Made by a program: the position numbers and the translations under genes. Below are positions 19,878 to 28,658 of a stretch of DNA of 64,000 bases, in pieces. The notes under the pieces are model-generated. The model ran no database searches. It had not been told where the DNA came from and was given only the letters and a program-made list of their open reading frames with translations. Numbering within the stretch: the stretch's first letter is position 1; every line of letters starts with the position of its first letter. Source of the DNA: Denitrovibrio sp. (GTDB lineage: Bacteria > Chrysiogenota > Deferribacteres > Deferribacterales > Geovibrionaceae); the NCBI GenBank assembly GCA_002869145.1, contig PKTM01000026.1, positions 62,001 through 126,000 on the forward strand, in the 5' to 3' direction.

Positions 19878-21404
19878 TCAAAAATTTGATGGCGGTGTAG
19901 GTGCAGTAAATGCACTTTCGTAGTCAGAAAGATCTCTTAGGTTATTAGTCAGCAAATCAGCTGCATTCTCATCCGCAAGGTCACTGTCCGCATCCGAGTC
20001 ATACACAAAAGATCCTTCATCATTACAGCTGACAGCAGGTGCGTATAAAAGGTTGTTTGTTACAGGTTCAAAAATAAGTGTCGCTGCATCCTGCAAAAGT
20101 GACTGATACTGAACTTTATCTGCGTATGCGTGAGAGTTGCCAGGTCCCGCCCAGTTGCATATGAAGCCACCTATTGAGTTATCTGAAGATGCCGCATCAG
20201 CGCCATAGCCAAACCAAGACTCACCGGCATAAGTACCTCCGCTATCTTGCGTCACAGCAATATTAAGCACTCTTGTATTATTGTCGCCAAGTCCTGCCTG
20301 CCAGCTGTAGGTGTAGTCACCTAAAAACGTGGACTCTTCGAACCCTGCAACGAATCTATTGAAATTGTCACCCCATCCATCGGGGTTTGTTGATGCGTTA
20401 TATTTATCAGAGGGGTCTACAAGACCGCTTACAAAACCTGTGGCTCCGTTGCCGCAAAAATTTGCATATCTTGCATCTATTGCAAAGTCAGTACCTGTTC
20501 TTGCGTATAAAACTGAACCGGCTACTGTCTGTGGTATTACACCACTAACAACAGGGCAATTCCCTGCGTCTGTATCCATGTCAAAGCTGTACTGAAACTT
20601 CCCAGTGTAGTCTCCACCGGAATCTGAACGATGGGTAACCTTCATATACATCGGATAAACTGTTGCATCAGCGGCAGTGTAGCTATAGTCAAGAGTGTAT
20701 GTAAACTCGTTTTGAGAAGAAACTGTTTGGTGAGTTATGGTTGCTGTTGTAAAAGTTGCATCAAGAGAAGCCGCAGCAGCCATATCGTTCATATCGGTAA
20801 CAATATCATTAGTGGTTTCACTAGGAATACCGTGACCGTTAACGAGATTAACACATATCATACTGGCTAACGCTGTAAAGGCAGCATAAGATTTATTGCC
20901 TATACCTTCCATTCTGGAGTTCATCTGAGATGCAGAGCATGCTTCAGAACTTCCTGCGTTTGTCTCCAGCCATATTCCAAGGTCTCCGCCAGGAAGCTCC
21001 CCATCGCCGCCCGAACCATCAGGATGGTTTTGATAAAGCATAGCAGGACCATAGCATGGCGCCCTTCCGGGTTCCTGGAGAAAAAGCTCAGGATCAAAAG
21101 CACATGAAGCTATTGTACTGCCTGAAAGCATGGAAATAATAGTTGATAGCTGACTAGAAAAGCTTGTTAGCGGTATCGCTCTCTCAGCCACGGGAGCTGA
21201 CTGCGCTTTAAGAGGTGAGGATACTGTAAGATTTTCAGGGTAGTAAACAGAAGTATCAACAGTTTCTGCAGTATCATCAGTTTCAGGAGTGTCAACAGTG
21301 TTGTCCGAAACCACATTGCTAGAAGAACTGCCTCCCCCGCATCCAAAAGTTAAAAGCCCTATCAAAAGGAGTGTTAAAAACGATAATAATCTCATACTGC
21401 TCAT
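19878..21404 (-). CDS. Secreted lipoprotein of unknown function
   Basis: 508 residues from the start at 21404 (MSSMRLLSFLTLLLIGLL; GGGAG site upstream). A lipobox TFGCGGGSSSS gives a lipidated Cys and a Gly/Ser flexible linker, then an acidic, Thr-rich spacer. The body has few charged residues and many Ser, Thr, Asn and aromatic residues, with Cys residues that may form disulphides (AGNCPVVSG, YANFCGNGA, GFICNWAGPG). No catalytic motif is visible. A longer open frame upstream lacks a ribosome site. Surface or periplasmic location is supported; role unknown. Confidence 0.75.
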   Translation of the reverse strand: MSSMRLLSFLTLLLIGLLTFGCGGGSSSSNVVSDNTVDTPETDDTAETVDTSVYYPENLTVSSPLKAQSAPVAERAIPLTSFSSQLSTIISMLSGSTIASCAFDPELFLQEPGRAPCYGPAMLYQNHPDGSGGDGELPGGDLGIWLETNAGSSEACSASQMNSRMEGIGNKSYAAFTALASMICVNLVNGHGIPSETTNDIVTDMNDMAAAASLDATFTTATITHQTVSSQNEFTYTLDYSYTAADATVYPMYMKVTHRSDSGGDYTGKFQYSFDMDTDAGNCPVVSGVIPQTVAGSVLYARTGTDFAIDARYANFCGNGATGFVSGLVDPSDKYNASTNPDGWGDNFNRFVAGFEESTFLGDYTYSWQAGLGDNNTRVLNIAVTQDSGGTYAGESWFGYGADAASSDNSIGGFICNWAGPGNSHAYADKVQYQSLLQDAATLIFEPVTNNLLYAPAVSCNDEGSFVYDSDADSDLADENAADLLTNNLRDLSDYESAFTAPTPPSNF

Positions 21405-21613
21405 AAATACCTCCCGTATTAACAGTTGTTTATTATTGTATAGTGCTGTTATGAATAGTATAACCATAAAAAAAAATAAAAAAAAGTTAATTTGCACAAT
21501 TATTTTCTTAGGAATATAAAACTAAAAAATATTAACATTTGATAAACGTTAAACAGATAGGCAAAAAATCTGATGGTATTGAATTACAAGTAACCATAAT
21601 GAATCAACAAAAA

Positions 21614-21638
21614 AAACCCCGGGTAAAAACCGGGGTTT
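21614..21638 (-). terminator. Rho-independent terminator
   Basis: GC-rich inverted repeat AAACCCCGG / CCGGGGTTT with a 7-base loop, followed on the minus strand by a run of T. It ends the dienelactone-hydrolase-like gene 9 bp after its stop. Confidence 0.9.
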
Positions 21639-21646
21639 ACATTTTA

Positions 21647-22384
21647 TTATCTTAGTGTTTCTTTTAAAAAACTTACAAAACGATCCCAAGACTTTTCATC
21701 TGCTACTTTGTGATATCTGCTGGAACCGAAAACTGAAAAAGCATGAGGCGCGCCGCTGTATGTTGTCATTTCATGTTTCACACCATCTTTTTCAAGACTT
21801 TCTGTAAGGTTAGCAAAGTCAGTCATAGTAACAGCTGTGTCTGCTGAACCGTGAAAAACAACAACCTCACCTTTGGTCGAGGAATAGTCCTGCCCTTCCG
21901 GGGTTGAAAGTCCGCCATGAAAAGTTACAAATGCTTTCAGATTTGCACCTGAACGTGCTTGCTCCAGAGCTACAGCACCACCAAAGCAATATCCTATCGA
22001 TACTGCATTGTCTAGGTTTGCTCCAAGTTCCTCAGCCGCATCAAGCCCGCCTTGCAGAAGCTTCCGCATTCTCTCTCTGTCTTTGTAAAGTGCACCTGTA
22101 AGCATTTTTTTATCTGCTGTTTCAGTAGGTCTGACACCCTTGCCGAACATATCCACAGCAAAAACTGCATAGCCGAGATCATTTAACATCTGCGCCCTTT
22201 TCACCTCATAATCAGTGAGTCCGTCCCAGTCGTGAACCATAAAAACCAGAGGAGCATTTTTTGATGGTGATATGTAGTAACCTTCAAACTCTTCTGAGCC
22301 TACTTTGTACTGAACGGGCATTCCGCCGGCAAAAACCACAGATACCGTAAAAAGCATAACTAGTAAACTATATATAATTTTCAT
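21647..22384 (-). CDS. Exported dienelactone-hydrolase-family protein
   Basis: 245 residues with a signal peptide (LLVMLFTVSVVFAGG). Alpha/beta hydrolase of the DLH family: the nucleophile elbow is GYCFGG (Cys nucleophile), the acid is in GSADTAV and the His in GAPHAFSVFG, giving the Cys-Asp-His triad of dienelactone hydrolase. Related exported proteins are common and act on unknown esters or lactones in the periplasm. A GGAGGT site precedes the ATG. Its own terminator follows. Confidence 0.88.
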   Translation of the reverse strand: MKIIYSLLVMLFTVSVVFAGGMPVQYKVGSEEFEGYYISPSKNAPLVFMVHDWDGLTDYEVKRAQMLNDLGYAVFAVDMFGKGVRPTETADKKMLTGALYKDRERMRKLLQGGLDAAEELGANLDNAVSIGYCFGGAVALEQARSGANLKAFVTFHGGLSTPEGQDYSSTKGEVVVFHGSADTAVTMTDFANLTESLEKDGVKHEMTTYSGAPHAFSVFGSSRYHKVADEKSWDRFVSFLKETLR

Positions 22385-22483
22385 ATTTGACCTCCAATTA
22401 ATACCTTTTTAATCTTGTTATGTTATACAATTTCGTCTGATTGTGAAATTTTGCAATGGCTTTGTGGTGGTTAACTTTGAAAA

Positions 22484-22556
22484 AGCGGGTGACCGGACTC
22501 GAACCGGCGACCTTCAGCTTGGGAAGCTGCAACTCTACCAACTGAGCTACACCCGC
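22484..22556 (-). tRNA. tRNA-Gly (anticodon CCC)
   Basis: A full cloverleaf reads on the minus strand: acceptor GCGGGTG / CACCCGC, D arm GCTC-AGTTGGTA-GAGT (one G-T pair), anticodon stem GCAGC / GCTGA around the loop TTCCCAA, and T arm GCCGG-TTCGAGT-CCGGT, with discriminator T. The terminal pair of the anticodon stem is mismatched (G-A). The CCA end is not encoded. Confidence 0.93.
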
Positions 22557-22872
22557 TTACAGGAAAATTATATAACCTTTTGATATAGATGTACAAGTTT
22601 ATTGTGCATGTTTAAAGATTTGATTGAAAAATCAGAATATTGAATATTTTTCAGAATCACAAAAATTTAACTAAAGTATTTAACATAAAAATGCATATAT
22701 CCGCATAAAGCTTTATGGCGGTTAATTATTATAAAGTTTTTCAATAACAGTAGCTATTTATATATCCACGAATAAAAACTTTACAAAAAATTAACAAATA
22801 TCATTGAAATTACTGATAAAAAAAGCTTTAATATATATACTAGTAAATAGCCATATATAAAGGTGCAGTTAA
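22557..22872. other. Intergenic region, 316 bp, no gene seen
   Basis: AT-rich spacer between the tRNA and the receiver gene. It should contain the promoter of the 22873-26548 operon; no confident box, stem-loop or small ORF could be supported. An AGGTG ribosome site lies just before 22873. Confidence 0.5.
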
Positions 22873-23232
22873 ATGAGTGTTAAAGAGCTTAAAATCATTG
22901 TTGTTGAGGATGACCCAATCATTAGGTTCACAATGGTGAGAATGCTTAAAAATCGCTTTTCTGAAGTTGACAGTGCAGAAAATGGAAAGGAAGGGCTCAA
23001 AAAAGTAACAGAAAATGACTATGATATTGTAGTGACTGACCTTCAGATGCCAATAATGGACGGTCACAGCATGATAAAGAATCTTAGAGAAAACCAAATT
23101 GATACACCAGTAATAATTTGCAGCGCATATGACTTTGAAGAAACAGAGAAATATAAATGCAAATGGATGTCTAAGCCAATCATTATTGACAACCTGATTG
23201 ACATGATACAAGACAGCACTGCCAACATTTAG
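22873..23232 (+). CDS. Single-domain response regulator (CheY-like)
   Basis: 119 residues, receiver only. The acidic pair is in VVEDDPII, the phosphoacceptor Asp in DIVVTDLQMPIMDGHSM, the Thr/Ser position is CSAYDF and the Lys is in WMSKPI. It heads a three-gene unit with a substrate-binding lipoprotein (21 bp downstream) and a hybrid-less histidine kinase, so it is the likely phosphate receiver of that kinase. Without an output domain it must act by protein contact. Confidence 0.9.
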   Translation: MSVKELKIIVVEDDPIIRFTMVRMLKNRFSEVDSAENGKEGLKKVTENDYDIVVTDLQMPIMDGHSMIKNLRENQIDTPVIICSAYDFEETEKYKCKWMSKPIIIDNLIDMIQDSTANI

Positions 23233-23253
23233 CAATTCAGCGGAGGGACCTTT

Positions 23254-24363
23254 ATGAAAAGGTTAATTATCGCTACCATTCTTATTACTCTTATAATCTC
23301 ATGTTCTAACCAAAGCAAAGAGATAGACATAGGACTGATGGGAATTTACTCAGGCAGATATTCAGAGGTTGGGGTCGCTACAAGAAACGGTGTTTCACTA
23401 GCCATAGAAAAGATAAACCAGCAAGGCGGGCTTCTGGGCAAAAAGATTACCTTCACACCTTTAGACAACAAAAATGAAAAAAATCAGGTCGTTGCAAATT
23501 TCGAACAACATATCTCAGAAGGCAGAAAGTTCATAATAGGCCCAAACATAAGCAAGTTGGCCAATGAAACAAGAATGTTTGCTATGAGGGAGGACATACT
23601 CATTATAAGCCCAACGATGAGCGCAGATATAATGGCTGACATCGACGACAATTTCATCCGGGTAATAAGCAGAACCAGCCAGGAAGGGCATATTATTGCC
23701 AAGAAAGCTCTGGATATGGGTCTTAAAAGAGCAGCAGTTGTTTATGACCTGTCAAATGCAGAATACACAGAGCCTATATATGAAGTTTTTAGAGAAACCT
23801 TTGAAAAAGCCAGCGGCAAGATAGTCTATGTAAATCATGTCAGCAACAACATTAAAGAAGACTTTCTAGACATGGCTGAAAACATAAATTCCACTCAAGC
23901 AGACACGCTTTTCCTTCTAACAACAGCCATAGATGCAGCTTCCATAGCTCAGCAGGTAAGGAAAACCAACACAACCATTCATTTTTTCGGCACAAGATGG
24001 GCAAAAACACTGGACATAATATCAAACGGCGGACAAGCTGTGGAAGGTATGATTCTTACATCCATGTACACCCCGGAAAAAAGATCTGACAAATACATAT
24101 CTTTTGAAAAAGACTACCAAGATAAATTCGGAGTAAAACCTTCTTTTATCGCTGCCTATGCTTACGAGGCTGTTATGCTTCTCGCAGAAGGGATAAAAAA
24201 AGCCGGTTCCACTAATGTTGATAAAGTAAAAAATGCTCTCATTAACATGCAAAAATTTGATGGACTGGAAGAAACATTTACCATAAACAAATTTGGCGAT
24301 TCCGTCAGAAAGAGTTCAACTGTACAGATAAAAAACGGAACCTTTGAGGTTATTGATGATTAG
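23254..24363 (+). CDS. Periplasmic binding lipoprotein, branched-chain amino acid receptor type
   Basis: 369 residues. Signal peptide with lipobox ending LIISC (Cys17). The mature part follows the type I periplasmic binding fold (Peripla_BP_6, LivJ-like): IDIGLMGIYSGRYSEVG, VSLAIEKINQQGGLLGKKI and KPSFIAAYAYEAVMLLAEGIKKAG. No permease or ATPase gene is nearby; instead it sits between a receiver and a histidine kinase gene, whose start overlaps its stop. That context suggests the protein presents a ligand to the kinase sensor rather than feeding an ABC importer. The ligand is unknown. Confidence 0.85.
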   Translation: MKRLIIATILITLIISCSNQSKEIDIGLMGIYSGRYSEVGVATRNGVSLAIEKINQQGGLLGKKITFTPLDNKNEKNQVVANFEQHISEGRKFIIGPNISKLANETRMFAMREDILIISPTMSADIMADIDDNFIRVISRTSQEGHIIAKKALDMGLKRAAVVYDLSNAEYTEPIYEVFRETFEKASGKIVYVNHVSNNIKEDFLDMAENINSTQADTLFLLTTAIDAASIAQQVRKTNTTIHFFGTRWAKTLDIISNGGQAVEGMILTSMYTPEKRSDKYISFEKDYQDKFGVKPSFIAAYAYEAVMLLAEGIKKAGSTNVDKVKNALINMQKFDGLEETFTINKFGDSVRKSSTVQIKNGTFEVIDD

Positions 24364-26548
24364 TCCAAAAACCATAAAAGGTCTCCTGGTTCAGTACATA
24401 CTAATCGGAATGCTTGCAATAGGTGCAGTCGCTTTTATTTCGATGAATGTTGTTTCTACTTACATGAAAAAAGAGATCTCTGACAATGGCAAAAAGCTGA
24501 TAGAAATGCTCGTCAGTAGTGTAAATCCCACTCTTAAACATCCGGTATCAGACCTTTACACTATCAAGCAGATTATAGAAGACTATGAGATACAAGCAGA
24601 CAAAGCACATATTCTGTCAAACTTTCTAGCGAACAGAGAATACTTTATAATCCTGCAGCTAGCAGATTTTACTGGTCACATACAGCACATTGCACCCTAC
24701 AGTGAAGAATATATGGGGATTGATGTATCGAGACAGGAATATTTCATAAATGCTATGAATACAAACTTGCCATACTGGTCATCCACTCATCTCTCATCGC
24801 AGCTGGACAAACCATTTGTAGGACTTTCGATTAAGACAAACTCAGGTATTCTTACTGCTTTTCTGCTTCCTGAAACTATACTGTCGGATATTCAGCAACT
24901 TATAAATATCAGCAAAAGCTATATAACCGTAGCGGACAGAAACAGTGTATATACTGTTCACCCTGACATATCCAAAGTGGAACAAAGGGTTAATGATCCC
25001 TCATTTAAAAATCTTAAAGACACATATAACGGTAATATTCTAGAAACCACCGAGATTATTGACGGCCAGGAGATGATTGTATATGTAGACTTCGTTCAGC
25101 AACTCGGATGGATGGTTAAGGTTCATCAGTCGCTTGACACTGCACTGGCTCCAGTAAAAAAAATTATAATATATCTTGGTATTCTGGCGCTAGTGGTCAC
25201 ATCCCTTTTCTCATTAATTACAGCCAAATATCTTTTCCGTGTAGACAAAGCACTTGAAAACCTTAATCACAGCACAGTTATGCTGTCAAAAGGTAATTAC
25301 GATGTCAAAATTGACGACACCGACTTCAAAGATCTGAACAGCCTGATCTACTCTTTCAACGGGATGGCATCTTCGCTTTCTGAGAGAGAAAGTCAGCTTG
25401 TAACAGTTAATAAAACTCTTCAAGTACAGATAGAACGGGTAACACACGCAGAACAGACATTCAAAACTCTCATACAGAGTACCACCGGCAGGTATGGAAA
25501 TGAGTTCTTTGATAATCTGGTTAAAGAGATAGCCGGCTGGTTTGGTGTGGAGACTGTTATTCTTAGTCTTTTTGATTACGAAACAGGAACAGCTGATGCA
25601 ATCTCTATGTACTCCAATGGAGATATTGTCAAAGGATATAAATACCCTATCAAAGATGGACCGTGTGAAAAAGTTGCACTAGAGGGTTTTAAATACTATC
25701 AGTCAGATGTAGCTAAGCTTTTCCCGGAAGATTCAGATCTTGTTCAGTCAAAAGCAGAAGCGTATCTGGGTACTCCGATGATCACAGCAAAAGGGGATGT
25801 TAAAGGTGTCCTTTGTGCAATCAGCACACGGCCAATGACTCTGCCTGAGTGGGGTAAAGACCTGCTTGAGATTGTGGCTTCAAAGGCCATTGTCGAGCTG
25901 GAGCGGATGGATGCTGATTTTCAGATTCGCAAATCTCTGGAAGAGAAAGATATAATGATCAAAGAGATTCACCACAGGGTAAAAAATAATATGCAGGTTA
26001 TAGTAGGACTGCTTACTCTGCAAATGGACAACAGCTCACCGGAAGTTGTACAACAGCTCCGTGAGTCAATAAACCGGATATATGTAATGTCTCTTCTGCA
26101 CCAGAAACTTTACCAGTCTAAAGACCTTTCAAAGCTTGAGCTAAGCGGATATATAGAGTCATTAGTGGAAAGCATAATAAGCACTTCCAATATATCTTCA
26201 GAAATAAACGTCAAAATTGAAGTGGATGAAATAAAACTTACAATTGATCAGATAATACCTATTGGCCTTATCATAAACGAGCTGGTGTCAAATGCCATCA
26301 AACATGCCTTTGAAACAACAAGTTCTCCTGAGCTTTATGTTAAGCTGAAAGAGTCCGAAGGTAATAACCTGCTCACTGTAAAAGATAACGGCGCAGGATT
26401 CCCCAAGGGATTTGATTACAGAAGCTCCGATTCTCTTGGTCTTGCTCTTGTGGAAAGCCTTGCATCAACCATGAACGGCAGCCTCATTGTTCAGCCGGAT
26501 GATTCAGGAGCCTGTGTAAAAGTGACTCTCGAAAACAACGAGCAATAG
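24356..26548 (+). CDS. Membrane histidine kinase: Cache-like sensor, HAMP, GAF, HisKA_2 and HATPase
   Basis: About 730 residues from ATG 24356, overlapping the binding-protein gene by 8 bp. A first helix (LVQYILIGMLAIGAVAFISM) and a second (IIIYLGILALVVTSLFSL) bracket a periplasmic region of about 240 residues that resembles a Cache sensor. A HAMP linker (LNHSTVMLSKGNYDVKI), GAF domain, then the phosphoacceptor in EIHHRVKNNMQVIVGLL (HisKA_2 type) follow. ATP-binding boxes are NELVSNAIKHAF and DNGAGFP; the G2 region is SLGLALVESLA. It likely senses through the upstream binding protein and signals to the receiver at 22873. Confidence 0.88.
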   Translation: MISPKTIKGLLVQYILIGMLAIGAVAFISMNVVSTYMKKEISDNGKKLIEMLVSSVNPTLKHPVSDLYTIKQIIEDYEIQADKAHILSNFLANREYFIILQLADFTGHIQHIAPYSEEYMGIDVSRQEYFINAMNTNLPYWSSTHLSSQLDKPFVGLSIKTNSGILTAFLLPETILSDIQQLINISKSYITVADRNSVYTVHPDISKVEQRVNDPSFKNLKDTYNGNILETTEIIDGQEMIVYVDFVQQLGWMVKVHQSLDTALAPVKKIIIYLGILALVVTSLFSLITAKYLFRVDKALENLNHSTVMLSKGNYDVKIDDTDFKDLNSLIYSFNGMASSLSERESQLVTVNKTLQVQIERVTHAEQTFKTLIQSTTGRYGNEFFDNLVKEIAGWFGVETVILSLFDYETGTADAISMYSNGDIVKGYKYPIKDGPCEKVALEGFKYYQSDVAKLFPEDSDLVQSKAEAYLGTPMITAKGDVKGVLCAISTRPMTLPEWGKDLLEIVASKAIVELERMDADFQIRKSLEEKDIMIKEIHHRVKNNMQVIVGLLTLQMDNSSPEVVQQLRESINRIYVMSLLHQKLYQSKDLSKLELSGYIESLVESIISTSNISSEINVKIEVDEIKLTIDQIIPIGLIINELVSNAIKHAFETTSSPELYVKLKESEGNNLLTVKDNGAGFPKGFDYRSSDSLGLALVESLASTMNGSLIVQPDDSGACVKVTLENNEQ

Positions 26549-26635
26549 AATCTATAATTTTTTTTAGGACACTTTCTTTTATATACCGCCACACGCAAAT
26601 CTATTTATTCGAAGTTCCTGAGTTTATAAACGAAA

Positions 26636-26659
26636 AAGGGGGAGCATAAGCTCCCCCTT
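26636..26659. terminator. Bidirectional rho-independent terminator
   Basis: Perfect 10-base repeat AAGGGGGAGC / GCTCCCCCTT with loop ATAA, flanked by A-rich and T-containing stretches. It lies between the convergent histidine kinase and amtB genes and can serve both. Confidence 0.9.
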
Positions 26660-26686
26660 AATATATAGATAATTGATGTTATCTTA

Positions 26687-27958
26687 TTAGGATTTCGATC
26701 CACCTATAGTAAATTCTGGGTAAGCTGCTACACCGCATTCAGCCATGTCAGCACCTTCATATTCGTCTTCTTCACTGATTCTGATACCCATAGTTTTCTT
26801 AAGAACAAACCATACGATAGATGAAGCGATGAATACCCATACGAAAATAGTGAGTGCACCTACGAACTGTCCGCCGAATGTTGCATCAGCATCTGTCAGA
26901 GGAACAATCATTACACAGAAAAATCCGCATACGCCGTGAACAGATATCGCACCAACTGGGTCGTCAAGCTTCAAACGGTCTATTCCGATGATAGCGAAAA
27001 CAACTATTATACCAGCTACAATACCGATGATGGTTGCTGTAAGAGGTGATGGATCTGCAGGCTCAGCTGTTATTGCAACTAGACCAGCCAGAGCACCGTT
27101 AAGCAGCATAGTAACATCAGCTTTTTTAAACAGTATCTGAGCAACGACCAGAGCAGCAATTGCACCACCGGCAGCAGCAGCATTAGTGTTCAAAAAGACG
27201 TTCGCAACTTCGTTCGCTACTTCCATACCGCCAAGCTTAAGTGTGGAACCACCGTTGAATCCAAACCAGCCCATCCAGAGGATGAATGTTCCGAGGGCAG
27301 CAAGTGGAACGTTTGCACCTGGAATCGCATTAATTTTACCATCTTTAGAATATTTTCCTTTTCTAGCACCAAGAAACAATACACCAGATAATGCTGCAGC
27401 AGCACCAGCCATGTGAACGATACCGGAACCAGCATAGTCACTGTAATTAAGTGAAAACATACCAAATACTTCTTTACCGCCCCATGTCCAGCTACCTTCA
27501 AGAGGATAAATAACACCAGTCATAACTACAGCAAAAAGAAGAAATGCCCAAAGCTTCATTCTTTCAGCTACAGCACCAGATACTATAGACATAGCAGCGC
27601 CTACGAAAACAACCTGAAAAAAGAAGTCAGATGCTCCGGCGTATACTGAGCCGCCGTCAAAACCGTTTTCAACTGAGGCAGCAAGTGCTGCTTCTTTGCT
27701 GAAGGTTGCTACTGTTTCTACACCTGAAAGAAAAATACCGCCGTCATACATAAACTGATATCCGCATACCAAGTACATAATACTAGCCACTGCATAAAGA
27801 GCTACGTTTTTTGTAAGTATTTCTGTTGTGTTTTTGGCTCTTACCAAACCAGATTCCAGCATGGCAAATCCAGCTGCCATCCACATTACGAGTGCACCAC
27901 AAACTAAAAAATAGAATGTATCGATTGCAAATTGTAGTTCAAAAATTTGATTTTCCAT
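26687..27958 (-). CDS. amtB: Ammonium transporter
   Basis: 423 residues with about 11 helices. Typical signatures are MWMAAGFAMLESGLVRAKN near the N-terminus, the pore region DYAGSGIVHMAGAAAALSG (with the conserved first pore His in VHM), FGFNGGS, and DPVGAISVHGVCGFFCV (second pore His in VHG). It conducts ammonium/ammonia and is blocked by PII protein. The glnK gene lies immediately upstream in the same direction (13 bp gap), the usual pairing. There is no cleavable signal evident beyond the first helix. An AGGAGG site precedes the ATG. Confidence 0.95.
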   Translation of the reverse strand: MENQIFELQFAIDTFYFLVCGALVMWMAAGFAMLESGLVRAKNTTEILTKNVALYAVASIMYLVCGYQFMYDGGIFLSGVETVATFSKEAALAASVENGFDGGSVYAGASDFFFQVVFVGAAMSIVSGAVAERMKLWAFLLFAVVMTGVIYPLEGSWTWGGKEVFGMFSLNYSDYAGSGIVHMAGAAAALSGVLFLGARKGKYSKDGKINAIPGANVPLAALGTFILWMGWFGFNGGSTLKLGGMEVANEVANVFLNTNAAAAGGAIAALVVAQILFKKADVTMLLNGALAGLVAITAEPADPSPLTATIIGIVAGIIVVFAIIGIDRLKLDDPVGAISVHGVCGFFCVMIVPLTDADATFGGQFVGALTIFVWVFIASSIVWFVLKKTMGIRISEEDEYEGADMAECGVAAYPEFTIGGSKS

Positions 27959-27971
27959 TATATCCTCCTAC

Positions 27972-28313
27972 TTAACTAAGTGCTTCTGTACCGGTTTCAC
28001 CAGTACGTATTCTAACGGCATCAGCGACATCGAGAACAAAAACTTTTCCGTCCCCAATTTTTCCTGTTTTAGCAGCTTCGGTAATAACTTTTACACAATT
28101 AGCTGCAATATCATCATTTACGACAACTTCAAGCATAACCTTTGGTACGAAATCAATCTGGTATTCTGCACCACGGTATAATTCGTGGTGACCTTTTTGC
28201 CTTCCGTAACCTTTCACTTCAAAAATTGTCATGCCTGAAATCCCAAACTCGTTGAGTGCTTCTTTCACCTCATCAATCCGAGATGGCTTGATAATTGACT
28301 TGATTAGTTTCAT
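27972..28313 (-). CDS. glnK: Nitrogen regulatory protein PII
   Basis: 112 residues from the internal Met at 28313 (MKLIKSIIKPSRIDEVKEAL), which has an AGGAG site; the open frame upstream is not needed. The T-loop GYGRQKGHHELYRGAEYQIDFVPK contains the Tyr normally uridylylated (ELYRGAEY). The B and C loops are TGKIGDGKVFVLDV and RIRTGETG. It senses ATP/ADP and 2-oxoglutarate and gates AmtB. Confidence 0.96.
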   Translation of the reverse strand: MKLIKSIIKPSRIDEVKEALNEFGISGMTIFEVKGYGRQKGHHELYRGAEYQIDFVPKVMLEVVVNDDIAANCVKVITEAAKTGKIGDGKVFVLDVADAVRIRTGETGTEALS

Positions 28314-28352
28314 ACAAAACTCCTGTATGGTTATTTGAGGTAACTGAAGCAA

Positions 28353-28658
28353 TTAGCATACCAGAATGGATAAGACCCTTATATTATTGGATATGTTGTA
28401 ACTGACTTGAGCTTAACTGATATTTATTGATTAATTATTGATCATTAAATCTGACTGCTGGTTAAAGAAGCATCAAATATCTCATTGGTTGAGAAAAAAA
28501 TGGAAACAACTTGGCGTTAATACATAAACTACTAACAATATTTAGTTATTTCTAATCGAGATAGTGTTTAGTTAAACATAAAGAAAATTTCAGCAAAAAG
28601 GGCATCACCATAAAGCAATGCCCTTTATCAATTGTTATGTAATTTTACCTTAACTAGC
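28353..28658. other. Intergenic region upstream of glnK, containing one terminator
   Basis: About 300 bp between the divergent-from-end glnK start and the subtilase 3' end. It must contain the glnK-amtB promoter on the minus strand. A clear GG-N10-GC sigma-54 site could not be assigned by eye. The only definite structure is the stem-loop at 28597. Confidence 0.5.
28597..28626 (-). terminator. Rho-independent terminator
   Basis: Inverted repeat AAAGGGCAT / ATGCCCTTT with a 12-base loop, then a T-containing tract on the minus strand. It lies 33 bp after the subtilase stop codon. Confidence 0.75.
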
